64,000 nucleotides of DNA from Opitutia bacterium UBA4506. GTDB taxonomy: Bacteria; Verrucomicrobiota; Verrucomicrobiia; Opitutales; Puniceicoccaceae. A program made the position numbers and the translations under genes. Location: NCBI GenBank assembly GCA_002388665.1, contig DGMY01000082.1:1-64000 (forward strand). The letters are read 5' to 3'. Positions 63,110 to 64,000 of this stretch are shown in pieces. Positions within the stretch are counted from its first letter, which is position 1. Each line of letters starts with the position of its first letter. The notes under the pieces were generated by a model. That model worked only from the letters and a program-made list of their open reading frames with translations. It made no database searches and had not been told where the DNA came from.

Positions 63110-64000
63110 GTGTCGAGTAGCTCCGCGTAGCGCCCATTCTTGGCTAGAAGTTCCTGGTGAGTTCCCCGCTCTATGATCTGCCCGTGATCCAAAACGATGA
63201 TCTCTTGGCAGTCTCGAATCGTACTCAGGCGGTGGGCGGCGACCAGGCAACTGATCCCCCGTTTATCGATGTTCTGGCTTACCTTCTCCTCTGTGACTGT
63301 ATCGAGTGCACTTGTCGCCTCATCCAGAATCAGATAGGCTGGGTTTTGTGCCAAGGCACGGGCAATCTCGAGCCGCTGGCATTGGCCGCCACTTAGATTC
63401 TTGCCCCCCGTCAGTACGGGCGACTTGTAGCCACCGGTTTTGGAGGTGATGTCATCGTGGATACAGGCGTCGCGGCAGGCTTGGGTAACATCGGTCAAGG
63501 CCGTGGCGGGATTCGTGAAGGTCAGATTGCTGATGATGGTGCCCGAAAAGAGGAATACTTCTTGGCTGACGTACCCGAGGCGTTTTCCGAGCTCTGCACG
63601 GGGCCACTCCTGGCGTGGTACCCCATCGAAGAGTACTTCGCCGGACCAAGGCTCAATCAGCCCCATGACGAGTGAGATGAGCGTCGATTTTCCGCAGCCG
63701 GACGCGCCGACCAAGGCCGTTTTGCATCCGGGCCGGATGGTCAGGCAGATGTTGTCGAGGAGCGGTGGCGATTCGCGGTCGTAGCCAAAGGTGACATTGC
63801 GAAGCTCGATCTCGCCGATCTGGTCGGGACTTCGATCCGGCAGTTCCAAATGTTCTGTTTCGGGATGTTCAGTCGGTTCCGACAGCACATCATCCAACCG
63901 GTAAATCTCCCCCGAGGCAGTTTGCACCTGAGCGCCGAGGAGGGTTAGTTCAGCGAATGGTCGGGTGAAGGAGGCCATGAAGGCTTGGAAGGCAACGAGG
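63106..64000 (-). CDS. NHLP-type peptidase/permease/ATPase ABC transporter, C-terminal part (cut by window edge)
   Basis: About 298 codons visible; the reading frame stays open to the window end and the 5' part lies beyond it. Visible are the last part of the permease domain (LVAFQAFMASFTRPFAEL, a strong match to NHLM-type ABC transporters) and a full ATPase domain: Walker A VGASGCGKST, signature LSGGQCQRLEIARAL, Walker B LILDEATSALD. In such systems this subunit normally begins with a C39 peptidase that cleaves the leader at a double-Gly site; that part cannot be seen. The next gene overlaps its stop by ATGA. Confidence 0.88.
   Translation of the reverse strand, partial: LVAFQAFMASFTRPFAELTLLGAQVQTASGEIYRLDDVLSEPTEHPETEHLELPDRSPDQIGEIELRNVTFGYDRESPPLLDNICLTIRPGCKTALVGASGCGKSTLISLVMGLIEPWSGEVLFDGVPRQEWPRAELGKRLGYVSQEVFLFSGTIISNLTFTNPATALTDVTQACRDACIHDDITSKTGGYKSPVLTGGKNLSGGQCQRLEIARALAQNPAYLILDEATSALDTVTEEKVSQNIDKRGISCLVAAHRLSTIRDCQEIIVLDHGQIIERGTHQELLAKNGRYAELLDT

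Overview
The window reads as a chromosomal segment of a Gram-negative bacterium of the PVC group, most likely Verrucomicrobiota close to Opitutae/Puniceicoccales. This placement is inferred from several traits: exosortase and PEP-CTERM proteins, a cbb3 oxidase with fused CcoN and CcoO, many outer-membrane beta-barrels and lipoproteins, a DUF4886 protein, and an NHLP-type peptide export system. No rRNA gene lies in the window, so the rank is not proven. Coding density is high, and many operons are stitched together by 4-base start/stop overlaps. I saw no insertion sequence, phage, CRISPR array or plasmid function.

Layout. 0-11.5 kb is the most unusual part. A lipoprotein with two pilin-like C-terminal repeats diverges from a VIT/vWA protein that carries a PEP-CTERM-like tail. 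That gene overlaps an exosortase with a fused EpsI-like domain. 151 bp later comes a four-gene run shaped like a synthase-dependent exopolysaccharide locus of the Pga type: TPR/beta-barrel porin, GT2 synthase, 51-aa membrane protein, and a membrane-anchored protein whose C-terminal half looks like a polysaccharide deacetylase without metal ligands. 11.7-15.5 kb, minus strand, holds a PEP-CTERM protein, a BAX-inhibitor-1 family protein and an orphan pair of oligopeptide-type ABC ATPases. 15.6-22.0 kb is a sugar ABC importer operon (lipoprotein, binding protein, two permeases, ATPase) ending in a clear terminator; its first permease has a large membrane-spanning insertion.

22.2-28.8 kb holds an SNF2 helicase with a SWIM-domain partner, a methyltransferase, a degenerate histidine-kinase-like protein converging on an HPt protein, and a small membrane protein. 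29.2-36.8 kb has a secreted unknown, a GH2 enzyme, a DUF4886 protein, a polysaccharide deacetylase, several exported unknowns and an L,D-transpeptidase. A tRNA with CAU anticodon lies at 36.9 kb. 37-43 kb is housekeeping: citramalate synthase, CysS, an IS630-like HTH protein with a basic tail, PepA and a TPMT-like methyltransferase. 43.2-49.1 kb is a complete RND efflux operon.

49.2-58.0 kb, minus strand, is a cbb3 oxidase operon in the order ccoS-ccoNO-ccoQ-ccoP-ccoG-small protein-ccoI-hemN. A PocR/AraC regulator diverges from it. 59.2-64.0 kb, minus strand, encodes two NHLP-type ABC exporters (one cut by the window edge) and a TolC protein, which together would form a trans-envelope export path for a leader-peptide product.

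The best candidates for something new are the exosortase/VIT/exopolysaccharide neighbourhood, the enlarged sugar permease, and the tandem pilin-like repeats on a lipoprotein.
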